A DNA stretch of 64,000 nucleotides. It comes from Liolophura sinensis. Lineage: Eukaryota > Mollusca > Polyplacophora > Chitonida > Chitonidae. Of the stretch, positions 1 to 11,360 are shown piece after piece. Numbering within the stretch: position 1 is the first letter of the stretch; each line of letters opens with the position of its first letter. The translations under genes and the position numbers were made by a program. The stretch is taken from contig NC_088297.1 of the NCBI RefSeq assembly GCF_032854445.1, positions 16,379,127 through 16,443,126 of the forward strand, written 5' to 3'. The notes under the pieces are model-generated. The model had not been told where the DNA came from and did no database searches. It saw nothing but the letters and a program-made list of their open reading frames with translations.

Positions 1-2029
1 ATACTCCGTTATATATGAAAGTAAATGCAGCTGTGTATAATTCTACTCAAACATTCAATTCTAACAATGTAGTACATGTACATAGAAATAGTTTAACATC
101 ATGGTGTTGGCATATATCGCTACCAGTATAAGAAATTTTGATAATTAAATGTTTTATGTATCTATGCTTAGATGTATATGAAACTAACCGTCCACTTTAT
201 TTATTTATTTGATTGTTATTTTACGCCGTACACAAGAATATTTCACTTATACGACGGCGGCCACCATTATGGGGGAGGAAACCGTTCAGAGCCTAGGCGA
301 AACCCATAATGATCCACATGCTGCTGGCAGACCTTCCCGTGTCCACTTCAATATTGATGTAAGTGTATACAGCCATATCCTTGTTGAGAAGGAATCATGC
401 CGGTCTAGCCCAGCATCAGTATGTGATGGCCCAGTTTGAAGCCTTTTTATCATTTCAATGCGACATGTAGTAAATGTATACATTTTTAACAGATTAGCAC
501 ATTATATATTTACAGTTATACAAATTGTTCAAATATTTAATCGTTATGTCTTCGTATATCTTTTATTCACTTTGGCTTATTCTGAATGCTTTTTATTTTT
601 TTGTACCACTTTGAGCCTTTTTCTCTAGTATATATGTCTTGATTTTTTTGTTTTTTTGAAATCATGTCACTTCAACACAACAATGAAACAACAGAAGCAT
701 TGAAATAGTTTCACTATAAGCCAGATGGTAGTCTAAGAAACCAGCAATTGTTAATTCCCTCCATGTGCAGCAGGGGTGAAATAGGGCAATATGAAATGGG
801 GAAAAATCAGGTTCCCCAGGTTTTGTCTATTGACAACCGGCCAATAAATCAGGTTTTAAAGCGCATGCGTGTTATTTGCTACCTTCCTTGCACTGGCAAA
901 AACAGGAAACTAGGGCAATCTCTGACTAACATTTGCCTTTAAACCCCGATTTAAGTTACGTCTTCCTTATCTGGCAGATATAAATTACCCGCGCAGTACA
1001 AGGGAGTGTGACGAACAGCGAGTTCAGGAAGTCCTGGATTGTGAGCTTAGAGCCTGCCCGAGTTAATTGAATTAGTTTCTGATATGTCTAATGCAAACCA
1101 TCCAGTTGATTGCAGTCTACATTATAGTAGTTGAGCATAACTATGCATACTTATAATATACCTTAATCCGTCCAGACGTATTGTCTTCTCAGCTTTACAA
1201 GCTGGTATTTGATCAGGCGACCCATCGTAGACTGTTGCCAATCAAATGGATCAGGGTGAGCAGCTCTGCATATCAGTGGAAGGGCTTTACCAACCGATTG
1301 GGTAACTATATATATATCGTTGATACCGTCCCTGTTTGTGGGTCAAACAAAAAGTTTGATTAGGCGTGGTTAGTTATTAATGTGACTATGAATCAGTCTG
1401 CAAGCAACATCATTCATGTGTATGTATCATAAATGTTGGCTTGTAAAGTAAATAGGAGCGATTTGAGCTTTTAGACACTTACATAAGAGGTTATGTACTT
1501 TTTGAGAAATCAAGAAAAGAAACAACTCCTTCACATTCCATTTATCAACAAAAACCAGTTTTTTTTTTATGTGAATCATGTACTGATCATATTGTTGGAT
1601 ACTTAAATTTACATTTTTATGTACAAGTAGAATTAAATAAATATTTCAAATACGCTACATACTGTCTTGCATATACATGTACACTTGTATAATAGCAGTG
1701 TGCGATGAATTACCCTTGTTTCTCTAAAGCTTCCTCTTTTTTGTATGTCAGGTTACCTTCCGTCTCTTTAGGGTTTCCCTGTGTCAGTTTGCCATAACCT
1801 CATCCTTTTGTCCCCCCCCCCTCTCCCCAACGTCTTATCTGCTTCCCATGTGTATTTCTCAGGTATTCGAGTGTCTATATGTCTATTTCCTCATGATCTC
1901 ATTCTCTAAGTCGTTCACTTTTGTGTTGCCTTGCATGAAGTCTATTGAGGGTCCATTGCCCTCCACCAATATAACATATCACCCCTTGAGTAACGGTCTG
2001 AGTTACTCCTGGCACTTCGGTTTCCCCCA
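1..2029. other. Gene-free AT-rich left flank
   Basis: No open frame here looks like a protein or has convincing splice signals. The stretch is AT-rich with homopolymer runs, for example a C-run near 1813-1822, and a short TA run near 1308-1318. Only a SINE-A fragment (190-345) is recognisable. The array of L, Core and S modules begins abruptly at about 2030. Confidence 0.6.
190..345 (-). repeat. SINE-A fragment
   Basis: Matches the 3' half of the SINE seen complete at 50735-51000: a T-rich start, then the phrases TTTTACGCCGTAC and ACGACGGCGGCCA, then a diverged middle. The tRNA-like head is missing, so this is a truncated copy whose 5'-3' sense is the minus strand. Confidence 0.75.
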
Positions 2030-2319
2030 CTCATAACAGTGACGGTTATCGCGTTAGTATTAAATTTCTGAGCATTACTAAATACAATTGTCAGATAAGT
2101 AAATTACTGCCGGACATGGTATCTATACATTTAGAAATAAAGTTAGTTCGAATGCGATTCCGCATCTAGGTTTTACACACACTGTAATATTGCACCCATA
2201 AACAAGTATTAGTGTCGGGATGAGGTGGTTCCTTGGAAAGACGATGGAGTGATCTGCTGGAAAAACGAAAGTGGAGCGGTTTATTGGAGGGACGATAGAA
2301 TAAGTGGCGGACTAATGAA

Positions 2320-2720
2320 AATTTAAGCTTGTAACAACCAGCCAAGCGAATTGAAGTTTTAACTAGCCACTAGCTCCCCATGTTAGCTTGTGTTAGCTTG
2401 CAACAGCTACCCTGGTTATCTTGCACTAGCTACCCAGACTATCTTCCCATAACTACTCTGGCTGTCTCCCAAAAGCTGAACTAGATGGTCTATATGCTTG
2501 CTCGTGCAATCCTAATTAGATCGCTGAAAATTGCGAGCTTGCAGGAAGCTTCACATAAGCTCCCATTTGAAACAAAGCGTGCTTGCGCAAGCCATAGCAA
2601 ACTCACCAGGGTAGCTACATCAAGCAATTAGCTAGCCTGGATAGCTAGCATTAGATAACTGACGTAGCTTACGCAAGCTATTCTGGATAGCTTAGGCTGA
2701 CTACCAAGTTGCCATTGCGC
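2320..2720. repeat. GCTA-rich block with inverted short repeats
   Basis: Degenerate repeats of AGCTAC / TAGC and CCTGG recur about every 20 bp. The first half reads GCTACCCTGGTTATC-like and the second half its reverse complement (CCAGGGTAGCTAC, CTAGCCTGGATAGCTAGC), so the block can fold on itself. It is repeated at about 15535-15925 and 20935-21325 in L copies 2 and 3. No protein frame is supported. It may be a small foldback element. Confidence 0.6.
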
Positions 2721-3406
2721 ACTTGATGATCTGATATAATGCTGGAATATGAATCCAGAAACCTTAACTATTTTCACACACATGCAATTTTAAAACACTC
2801 CTGTACATTGTACTAAAACAAATAACAGTTTAACTTCAGACTCTTAATTTATTTATACACACACAAAAAAAGCATTGATGACTACTTCCTTTCCCGCTAT
2901 ATTTCACCAGAGCAAAACCTGTAACGAAACAGAAACTTTTCTAATTGAATAATTCAGTATCAGTCATTTATTTATGCTCTATTTGAATCAGATAATTTCA
3001 CATGGGTATGAGGTAAACCTGAATTAGTAATATTCAGTAAAAAGGCAAAAGTTAATTATTTTTCTGAAATGTAAAGATATGTATATTATATGAAAAAAGA
3101 CTTGTTACTATGCCATTTCACAAAAGCCTGACTTATTTCAATTCAATGCATGCATTTGTGATTATGATTTACATTACACGAATCTTTATGCCGAATGCAT
3201 CAAGTCATATGAAAGACACGGAAAAAATATTAATTATCATGGTTATAAAAAGTACATACCGGTAGATCTGTTAAGGTGAAAATTATATGCATCCAGTCAG
3301 AGTTGTTTCAGATATGCCAGGTAATTCTCGCCCTATCTGTGTTCTAGTGAAAACTGACGGACAAATGATCCACATCAAAAATGGGGCGAATTAAACCCTA
3401 CGATGT

Positions 3407-3760
3407 AGAGTGAGTGAGTGAGTGCTTGGGGTTTAACGTCGTACTCAACAATTTTTCAGTCATATGACGACGAAGGAATCATTAGGGTGCATGTACGTGT
3501 AATGTGCCTCCTTGCAGGACGGATTTCCACCGCTCTTTTATTTAGTGCAGCTTCACTGAGACGACTTACCTAAGGCAAGTAAGCCATTATACTGATACGG
3601 GTCAACCAGTCGTTGCACTATCCCCTTCATGCTGAACGCCAAGCGAGGAAGTTACAACTTCCTCTTTTAAAGTCTTAGGTGTGACTCGATCAAGGATTGA
3701 TCCTGGATCTACCGGTCCCGAAGCGGACGCTCTACCAACTGTGCTATCCGGGCCGGTCCT
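3407..3760 (-). repeat. SINE-B, full-length, in L copy 1
   Basis: tRNA-derived SINE on the minus strand. The head near 3755 has an A box (TAGCACAGTTGGTAGAGCG) and a B-box-like stretch (GGATCAATCC). The body ends on the plus-strand left with GTGAGTGAGTGAG and GTCGTACTCAACAATTTTTCAGTCATATGACGACG, given here as two adjoining phrases. The same family lies at 53795-54150 (plus) and 63035-63320. It resembles a tRNA gene only in the head and is not one. Confidence 0.8.
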
Positions 3761-4160
3761 ACGATGTAGAAACAGGGTATGCTCCTTTCGACGGATATAC
3801 CTCGAGACAACCTCAGTGAAGCCATAATCAAGTGAGATACACCATATACTCGTACATCAATTTTCTACTTAATCTGATCACGATGAAAAAGTGGTGCAGT
3901 TAACAGAATTACACATATGCAATGCATTTATATTTCAGAATTTTTTTTTATGCAGGAAAAGAATTCAGTATATATTTTTGAGACAATAAAGAAATTACAG
4001 GGTACCTGCACCTGCGAAATACATAATATAAATGAAAATAGAATCAGTCAGTATAAAACATACCAAAGATTACTTTGAATTAAGTATAAGTGAAAAAGGG
4101 GATCCACAGTTTTAAATCGTACAGCATTCATAACTTATAATCGCAAGACCCATTTTCAAA

Positions 4161-4379
4161 TCAGCTCAGTTCCCGAAGGAACATGTAAGAAGTAATACAC
4201 AATAAATACGGCTGATACCAATTAAGAAAGAAGCAGTCAACACTTTTCACTGATGCAGGGAAGCAACTCCACATTTGCGTGACCCATATTTCAAATTCGT
4301 ATAGTCCATCAATAATTTCCACGTGGAATACAGATATACGTATCTGTGTTGCGTTGATGGCAATAATTCTCAGAACCAT
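4161..4379 (-). other. Unrecognised open stretch at the end of L
   Basis: A 72-codon open frame, repeated at 17341-17622 (longer at its start) and 22794-22994 (altered by a short deletion near its start). Features: hydrophobic patches, motif FEIWVTQMWSCFP, and a cysteine-rich tail. I do not recognise it. It has no clear start context. It could be an exon of the array gene, as it lies on the same strand, or chance coding in a conserved repeat. Confidence 0.3.
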
Positions 4380-4512
4380 CTCGTTGATGAGAAAATAAAA
4401 ACAAACAAAACAAACAAAAAAAAAAACGTTGAAGCTGATGCAGCCCCTAAGAGTCCGATGAGGGAAGATAATGGAAGCGGATGATGATGAAATGATATAG
4501 AGGAAAATGAAG

Positions 4513-4740
4513 TGATATGGCGGGAAGGTAATAGAAGCCAGTTATGATGAAATGATTTAGTGGAAAGATACTCGAAATGGAGGGAGATGAAGTGATATGA
4601 CGGGAAGGTAATAGAAGCGAGATATGATGAAATGATTCAGTGGAAAGATAGTGGAAATGGAGGGAGATGAAGCGATATTGCGGGAAGGTAACAGATACGG
4701 ATGATGACGATATGGTTTAGTGGAAAATGATAGAACTTGG
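4513..4740. repeat. 80-bp GA-rich minisatellite, three units
   Basis: Units start at 4513, 4593 and 4673 with TGATATGGCGGGAAGG-like words and share GATGAAATGATTTAGTGG. The third unit decays into a poly-G tract (about 4741-4759) whose length varies between Core copies. The same minisatellite is at about 8420, 12330, 17710 and 23160. The minus-strand proline/serine/histidine-rich open frames over it come from the repeat and are not genes. Confidence 0.85.
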
Positions 4741-5126
4741 GCGGGTGGGGGGGGGGGGGATTGAAATGATCTGGTGGAAGTCTGGGGGATAAGTTGAACG
4801 ACGAAAGGTTTCAAGCACAGGTATAACAGTCAAGAGTTAATACAGGCAAGTCGATGGGAATGACACGTTGCTCACGTTCCTTGCATTTAGGGCTAAAACT
4901 AACGTTTGTAAAATGTAGTAGAAAGCAGTCAGACTCAAACTGGATAACACTTGATGAAAATTAAAACAAAACGTGTGGTACTGATTTTTCTCATGCAAGA
5001 GATGGAAATTAGAGTTCTACGTTTACAATTGGTAAAGACGCCAATTGGGTTTTCAAGGAATGTACATGCACAAAAAATGCATTCATGAACTGATAGAAAA
5101 TTTATTTACTTATATTTCCTCTCCGG

Positions 5127-5250
5127 TCGTAAGTGGGAAGGCCTCCCAGCAACTTGCGGATGGTCGTGGGTTTCCCCTGGGCTCTGTCCTGTTTTCTACC
5201 ACCATAATGCTGGCCACCGTCGTACCAATCACCAATCAAATAAATACATA
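5127..5250 (+). repeat. SINE-A 3' fragment inside Core
   Basis: Reads as the sense of SINE-A: GTGGGAAGGCCTCCCAGC, GGTTTCCCCTGGGC and CATAATGCTGGCCACCGTC, then skips the usual middle and ends in an A/T-rich tail near CAAATAAATACATACC. Present in all five Cores (about 9029, 12947, 18317, 23788), so it was inserted before the array expanded. A 70-codon frame starting at 5045 overlaps it and is not a gene. Confidence 0.75.
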
Positions 5251-5317
5251 CCGGTAAATAGATATTTATTTAATTATTTGAAGTTTTCCGTCGAACTCAC
5301 GAACATTACACTTACCC

Positions 5318-5660
5318 AGATAACATTTACAAACTGGGCCGGTACTGGTCCAGCATACCAGCGTGCACAGTGGCTTCAGATTGGGTCTGTACAAATAGCC
5401 CCAATCGGACCGCTACTAGGCTGCTTTGTACCAAAACTGGGCCAATTCAAATTTTTCGGTACTGGGCCCGTATGGCGCAGCTGAACTAACCCAGTACTTC
5501 ACCGTTAGTGAACGACACGGGACCAGTTGTGGGAAACCGGTATTGGGCCAATCATGTTGAGTGGTATCAATCCATTATCAAACCCGTACAGGGCCAGAGC
5601 CGGTTGTACATCACCGCCCCAGTCATACCCACCGGTTAATACCCATTTAGTAACCAGTTG
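5318..5660. repeat. GC-rich MITE-like block in Core
   Basis: An island clearly richer in GC than its surroundings, built from words such as ACTGGGCC, GGTACTGG, CCGGTA and their complements, starting after CACTTACCCAGATAAC. It has no sound open frame. Copies sit at about 9222, 13124, 18520 and 23983; Core 3 has a deletion within it. A weakly similar stretch lies near 42010-42190. It is probably a non-autonomous repeat; no clear terminal duplication was seen. Confidence 0.45.
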
Positions 5661-6259
5661 ACGCCTGAATTCAGCCAGTACACACAACAGATGTATAAAT
5701 CTGTCTGATCCTGAGGGAATTTAAAAAAAATAAAAAACAGTTGATGCTAAAAAATATTAAAGCCAGTTACCATCTAACACTGAGTATGTGTCCACTGATC
5801 GGAAGAATATCTATCACGATTAAAACTGCTTGAATGGATCGACTGTTGGCAAACGGGGAAGAAAGGAAACCAAGGTCAATCGATCATGTACAGAAAGAAC
5901 ATTCACTGGCTATACTTCACAAATCACTGATAAGTTCGAGTGAATATAGTAATTGACTAATACCGATACTAAAATTGGGTTTAAATATGCAAGGAGTTTG
6001 GTCAATCTTGTGTAAGTCTGTATATGTGTTTTACAATATGATTTGAAATCAGATAACAAGGAAGCGTTGAAACAGTTTCTAATATGCCCCGAAAGCTTAA
6101 TAATGCAAATGCATGTTTTTTTTATTTTTAAAACCCGAAATAACAAATACAGAAGTAATAAAGATTGACCAGTACACCATTAACAATTAGCTAACATCAA
6201 AAGATGAACTAAAGCCCAAAAGTGTGAATTAAAATTAGACGATGGTTTATTATTCCATT

Positions 6260-6910
6260 CTAGTTTATGTCGTGTAATTTGTTATTTTGAATGGTTTTCT
6301 TCACTGCGCCTTCTTTGTTCACCACTCTCTGCCGTCTTTCTCCCTGGCGGTCAGTTGTTTTTCTCAGCCAGACCATGATTTCTCTTTCAACTTGATCCGC
6401 TGTTGCTGAGTACAGCTTGTTCTTCAATACCGATTTTAACATAAAAAAAGAGACAAAAATACATCGATAACTAATATACCTTGTAAAATTAACCTGCTAC
6501 TTCAACGTGTTCTGCTGATGTTACTAACAACCATATGATTGTAAGCAACGTATATAACGGTTATCCATCGGCGATATGACAACACGCTCCACATGACCAT
6601 TGTTCATTCGCAACATCACATATTTACGAATCATAATCTCAATTTCTCAAACTGTGATATGATTAAACTGTGTTATTTAACTTAACATGTACGTATTTTA
6701 GCATCCGCACACTCACACAATAAGAGGTAAAAGGAGACGTGGCAGAGTTATTGCAACCCGGGGGGAAATGTGAAATGTTAATCATTCTTACTTCTGACAG
6801 CATAACAGAGATGGAGTCCACAAAATGCTCTCTTCGGGACGTCACCGGTCCCCTTCCATCCTTTCTTTCCCACCCAGTTCATTTTTATGGGCGACGACAT
6901 GGTTCAACGT
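6260..6910 (-). pseudogene. DUF4806-type gene, duplicated exons D and E, Core copy 1
   Basis: Exon D (6792-6910) begins after a TCGCAG acceptor and ends at a good donor, GTAAGAATG. It encodes a stretch with MNWVGKKGWKG and FCGLHLCYAV. Exon E (about 6260-6425) encodes ADQVEREIMVWLR and a basic tail, then stops. Together these resemble the C-terminal DUF4806 domain, where a small helical region ends in an E-x3-I-x2-WLR signature. No first exon lies upstream on this strand in this unit, and its own S module has a damaged exon 2, so this copy looks like a gene fragment. The exact splice phase between D and E is unresolved. Confidence 0.5.
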
Positions 6911-7441
6911 CTGCGATATTGTTCTTCTAACAATGCCTTTAGCAGACCAGTCACCTACGAGGCTAAGACAATGGATCTAAAACAACCGAATGGATAAAAA
7001 ATTGTATAATTCAGCAGAACTAGAAATATTGTGACCATTCAGTGGACTGAAGATAAGGACAAATAAGGATTTAAATGTATATTATTTATCAGCGTTGCTA
7101 ATATTCAGTTTAAATTTAGAGACAGGAAAATTGAAAACTTTGCGAGTTATCCTAGTTGTAGAAATTTGTGGAACGCCCAACTAAAATGAGTGTAGAGTAA
7201 GATCTGTATATGTTACAGTAGCATGCATACGAAATTTAATAAAACATCAAACAAACAATTAGTAAATGTGTGTTTCAGACTAAAATAGTTATAAAACATA
7301 AGTTAATTACCAAGGCGTTTTTTATAGCCCGGTGAACGAGTTTGACATCAAATGCGGCAAGATCTTGAAAGGACTACACAGGCAGAAAGTCGTCCGCGAT
7401 GCTTGTTGTGTCCGGTCAATTGCTGTCCTTTTGCAGTATTT

Positions 7442-8132
7442 TCATTCGACATTTTCATCCGACATTCGTATATGTTTTAAAGACAAAAAATCATCCTCTA
7501 ACATATATGAGGAGCCATTTTGGTACAGTTTTTTTGATACGTGAAAATTATTCCCACACGCCTTAAAATCATTTCCTAATATATCATATGAATGTGAATT
7601 TAAGACATCTGAAAGGAATTCATTGCAACATCTTAACTCAATGTCATGAAGGCCAAAACGGCCTGCCAAAGGAAGTGGTTTAATCCGCCGATGTTCAGGT
7701 AAGGTGTTACGTTCAAACATGTAACTGGCTCTCCTTGGAGGGGTAAGTCGAATGCCGACTCCAGTTCCACTGCTGGAAAACCTGGCAGAGCAGGTGAAGG
7801 TGCTAGACGTATTTGCTTCGGCTGCGTTGGCATGAGGGGCTTCGTCGTCATCACTCTCGCTTGAGGAATATCTCTTTTGTTTGCGTCTGCAAGGGAATTA
7901 TTTGCTGATGATCAATATGACACAAACATATACAGAATGCACATTAAATAGTACAACATTATTACAATCCATTAGGTTCTTAGTAACCTTAATTCGCTAG
8001 AATTCGCTAGCAAGTGTCAAACCATATGCATAAATGAAATAGTACGTTCTACTTCCTCTCCCCAAATCTTCCTCAGCGACCGTCTGTAAATCGGATATAT
8101 CCTCAGTTTACGTCGTCCATCCTGGTAAGTAT
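7442..8132 (-). pseudogene. DUF4806-type gene, exons 2 and 3, S copy 1 (broken)
   Basis: Exon 2 (8046-8132) follows the acceptor CTCACACAG and begins TYQDGRRKLRI. Compared with S copies 2 and 3 it lacks 10 bp, which shifts the frame after KLRI. Exon 3 (7442-7886) follows TTCCCTTGCAG, opens with RKQKRYSSSESDDDE and stays open for about 147 codons to a stop at the module edge. A second frame over the same exon is also open for 73 codons, so the intended frame is uncertain. Confidence 0.5.
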
Positions 8133-8387
8133 CTGTGTGAGATAAGGCGATAAAACTTTGGTATATAACATATACCATTCTAATTTTTCCAATGTAGATA
8201 TTTTCGGTATTACCCCCTGATGAACAAGTGCAGTATATGTTTCCCATGGATCACACTTTCGTCCTTTGCAACACCAAACTTTTGCCGTTTTATGCCTGAT
8301 ATGATCATCAAGAGGTTTCATTATTGTATTTTAATAAAGTAACACATATTTTCATGAAATCATAAAACCTTATTCACAAACATTTTA
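7448..8387. repeat. S module, copy 1
   Basis: Short spacer module between Core 1 and Core 2. It begins TTCGACATTTTCATCC and ends near CACAAACATTTTA. It carries minus-strand exon 3 (7442-7886) and exon 2 (8046-8132) of the DUF4806-type gene, and part of intron 1. Confidence 0.8.
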
Positions 8388-8397
8388 CACAAGCATT

Positions 8398-11360
8398 TGG
8401 AAATAGAGGAAAATGAAGTCATATGGCGGGAAGGTAATAGAAGCCAGTTATGATGAAATGATTTAGTGGAAAGATACTAGAAATGGAGGGAGATGAAGTG
8501 ATATGACGGGAAGGTAATAGAAGCGAGATATGATGAAATGATTCAGTGGAAAGATAGTGGAAATGGAGGGAGATGAAGCGATATTGCGGGAAGGTAATAG
8601 ATACGGATGATGACGATATGGTTTAGTGGAAAATGATAGAACTGGGGCGGATGGGGGGGAGATTGAAATGATCTGGTGGAAGTCTGGGAAATAAGTTGAA
8701 CGACGAAAGGTTTCAAGCACAGGTATAACAGTCAAGAGTTAATACAGGCAAGTCGATGGGAATGACACGTTGCTCACGTTCCTTGCATTTAGGGCTAAAA
8801 CTAACGTTTGTAAAATGTAGTAGAAAGCAGTCAGACTCAAACTGGATAACACTTGATGAAAATTAAAACAAAACGTGTGGTACTGATTTTTCTCATGCAA
8901 GACATGGAAATTAGAGTTCTACGTTTACAATTGGTAAAGACGCCAATTGGGTTTTCAAGGAATGTACATGCACAAAAAATGCATTCATGAACTGATAGAA
9001 AATTTATTTACTTATATTTCCCCTCCGGTCGTAAGTGGGAAGGCCTCCCAGCAACTTGCGGATGGTCGTGGGTTTCCCCTGGGCTCTGTCCTGTTTTCTA
9101 CCACCATAATGCTGGCCACCGTCGTACCAATCACCAATCAAATAAATACATACCGGTAAATAGATATTTATTTAATTATTTGAAGTTTTCCGTCGAACTC
9201 ACGAACATTACACTTACCCAGATAACATTTACAAACTAGGCCGGTACTGGTCCAGCATACCAGCGCGCACAATGGCTTCAGATTGGGTCTGTACAAATAG
9301 CCCCAATCGGACCGCTACTAGGCTGCTTTGTACCAAAACTGGGCCAATTCAAATTTTTCGGTACTGGGCCCGTATGGCGCAGCTGAACTAACCCAGTACT
9401 TCACCGTTAGTGAACGACACGGGACCAGTTGTGGGAAACCGGTATTGGGCAAATCACATGTTGAGTGGTATCAATCCATTATCAAACCCGTACAGGGCCA
9501 GAGCCGGTTGTACATCACCGCCCCAGTCATACCCACCGGTTAATACGCATTTAGTAACCAGTTGACGCCTGAATTCAGCCAGTACACACAACAGATGTAT
9601 AAATCTGTCTGATCCTGAGGGAATTTAAAAAATTAAAAAACAGTTGATGCTAAAAAATGTTAAAGCCAGTTACCATCTAACACTGAGTATGTGTCCACTG
9701 ATCGGAAGAATATCTATCATGATTAAAACTGCTTGAATGGATCGACTGTTGGCAAACGGGGAAGAAAGGGAAACCAAGGTCAATCGATCATGTACAGAAA
9801 GAACATTCACTGGCTATACTTCACAAATCACTGATAAGTTCGAGTGAATATAGTAATTGACTAATACCGATACTAAAATTGGGTTTAAATATGCAAGGAG
9901 TTTGGTCAATCTTGTGTAAGTCTGTATATGTGTTTTACAATATGATTTGAAATCAGATAACAAGGAAGCGTTGAAACAGTTTCTAATATGCCCCGAAAGC
10001 TTAATAATGCAAATGCATGTTTTTTTTATTTTTAAAACCCGAAATAACAAATACAGAAGTAATAAAGATTGACCAGTACACCATTAACAATTAGCTAACA
10101 TCAAAAGATGAACTAAAGCCCAAAAGTGTGAATTAAAATTAGACGACGGTTTATTATTCCATTCTAGTTTATGTCGTGTAATTTGTTATTTTGAATGGTT
10201 TTCTTCACTGCGCCTTCTTTGTTCACCACTCTCTGCCGTCTTTCTCCCTGGCGGTCAGTTGTTTTTCTCAGCCAGACCATGATTTCTCTTTCAACTTGAT
10301 CCGCTGTTGCTGAGTACAGCTTGTTCTTCAATACCGATTTTAACATAAAAAAAGAGACAAAAATACATCGATAACTAATATACCTTGTAAAATTAACCTG
10401 CTACTTCAACGTGTTCTGCTGATGTTACTAACAACCGTATGATTGTAAGCAACGTATATAACGGTTATCCATCGGTGATATGACAACACGCTCCACATGA
10501 CCATTGTTCATTCGCAACATCACATATTTACGAATCATAATCTCAATTTCTCAAACTGTGATATGATTAAACTGTGTTATTTAACTTAACATGTACGTAT
10601 TTTAGCATCCGCACACTCACACAATAAGGGGTAAAAGGAGACGTGGCAGAGTTATTGCAACCCGGGGGGGAAATGTGAAATGTTAATCATTCTTACTTCT
10701 GACAGCATAACAGAGATGGAGTCCACAAAATGCTCTCTTCGGGACGTCACCGGTCCCCTTCCATTCTTTCTTTCCCACCCAGTTCATTTTTATGGGCGAC
10801 GACATGGTTCAACGTCTGCGATATTGTTCTTCTAACAATGTCTTTAGCAGACGAGCCACCTACGAGGCTAAGACAATGGATCTAAAACAACCGAATTGAT
10901 AAAAAATTGTATAATTCAGCAGAACTAGAAATATTGTGACCATTCAGTGGACTGAAGATGAAGACAAATAAGGATTTAAATGTATATTATTTATCTGCGT
11001 TGCTAATATTCAGTTTAAATTTAGAGACAGGAAAATTGAAAACTTTGCGAGTTATCCTAGTTGTAGAAATTTGTGGAACGCCCAACTAAAGTGAGTGTAG
11101 AGTAAGATCTGTATATGTTACAGTAACATGCATACGAAATTTAATAAAACATCAAGCAAACAATTAGTAAATGTGTGTTTCAGACTAAAACAGTTATAAA
11201 ACATAAGTTAATTACCAAGGCGTTTTTTTGTAGCCCGGTGAACGAGTTTGACATCAAATGTGGCAAGATCTTGAAAGGACTACACAGGCAGAAAATCGTC
11301 CGCGATGCTTGTTGTGTCCGGTCAATTGTCAATTGTCCTTTTGCAGTATTTTCATTCGAC
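8398..11360. repeat. Core module, copy 2
   Basis: Same order of parts as Core 1. The minisatellite is near 8413-8640, the SINE-A fragment near 9029-9155, the GC-rich block near 9222-9562, exon E at 10164-10330 and exon D at 10697-10815. One extra G lies in the G-run near 10665. S copy 2 follows. Confidence 0.85.
10164..10815 (-). pseudogene. DUF4806-type gene, duplicated exons D and E, Core copy 2
   Basis: Same exons as in Core 1: D at 10697-10815 with the GTAAGAATG donor, and E at 10164-10330 with the VEREIMVWLR signature and a stop at the same place. The frame of E is intact. The exon series upstream is S copy 2 rather than a real first exon. Confidence 0.5.

Larger units (their letters stand above)
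2030..4494. repeat. L module, copy 1
   Basis: First L module, starting with ACTCATAACAGTGACGG. Contents in order: about 290 bp of unassigned sequence, a GCTA-rich block (2320-2720), AT-rich spacer, a minus-strand SINE-B (3407-3760), spacer, and a minus-strand open stretch (4161-4379) also seen in the other L copies. Its join to Core 1 lacks a short GA-rich stretch present in L copies 2 and 3. Confidence 0.85.
4495..7447. repeat. Core module, copy 1
   Basis: Order within every Core: an 80-bp GA-rich minisatellite, poly-G tract, spacer, SINE-A 3' fragment (about 5127-5250 here), a GC-rich MITE-like block (about 5318-5660), spacer, minus-strand exon E (6260-6425), spacer, minus-strand exon D (6792-6910), AT-rich spacer and a terminal segment ending GCAGTATTTTCA. 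In copy 1 the S module follows. Confidence 0.85.

Noticed and set aside
5045-5257. Repeated 70-codon open frame (MGFQGMYMHKK...) in every Core
   Set aside because: Its second half is translated SINE-A sequence, and the conservation is that of the whole repeat.
6739-6930. Plus-strand 63-codon frame opposite exon D
   Set aside because: Antisense to an exon with good splice signals and DUF4806-like residues; broken in Core copies 2 and 3 by small indels.
8103-8321. Minus frame MKPLDDHIRH... in each S module as an exon
   Set aside because: It lies in intron 1: the acceptor CTCACACAG gives an in-phase join from exon 1 to exon 2 without it, and its own borders do not fit the phase.
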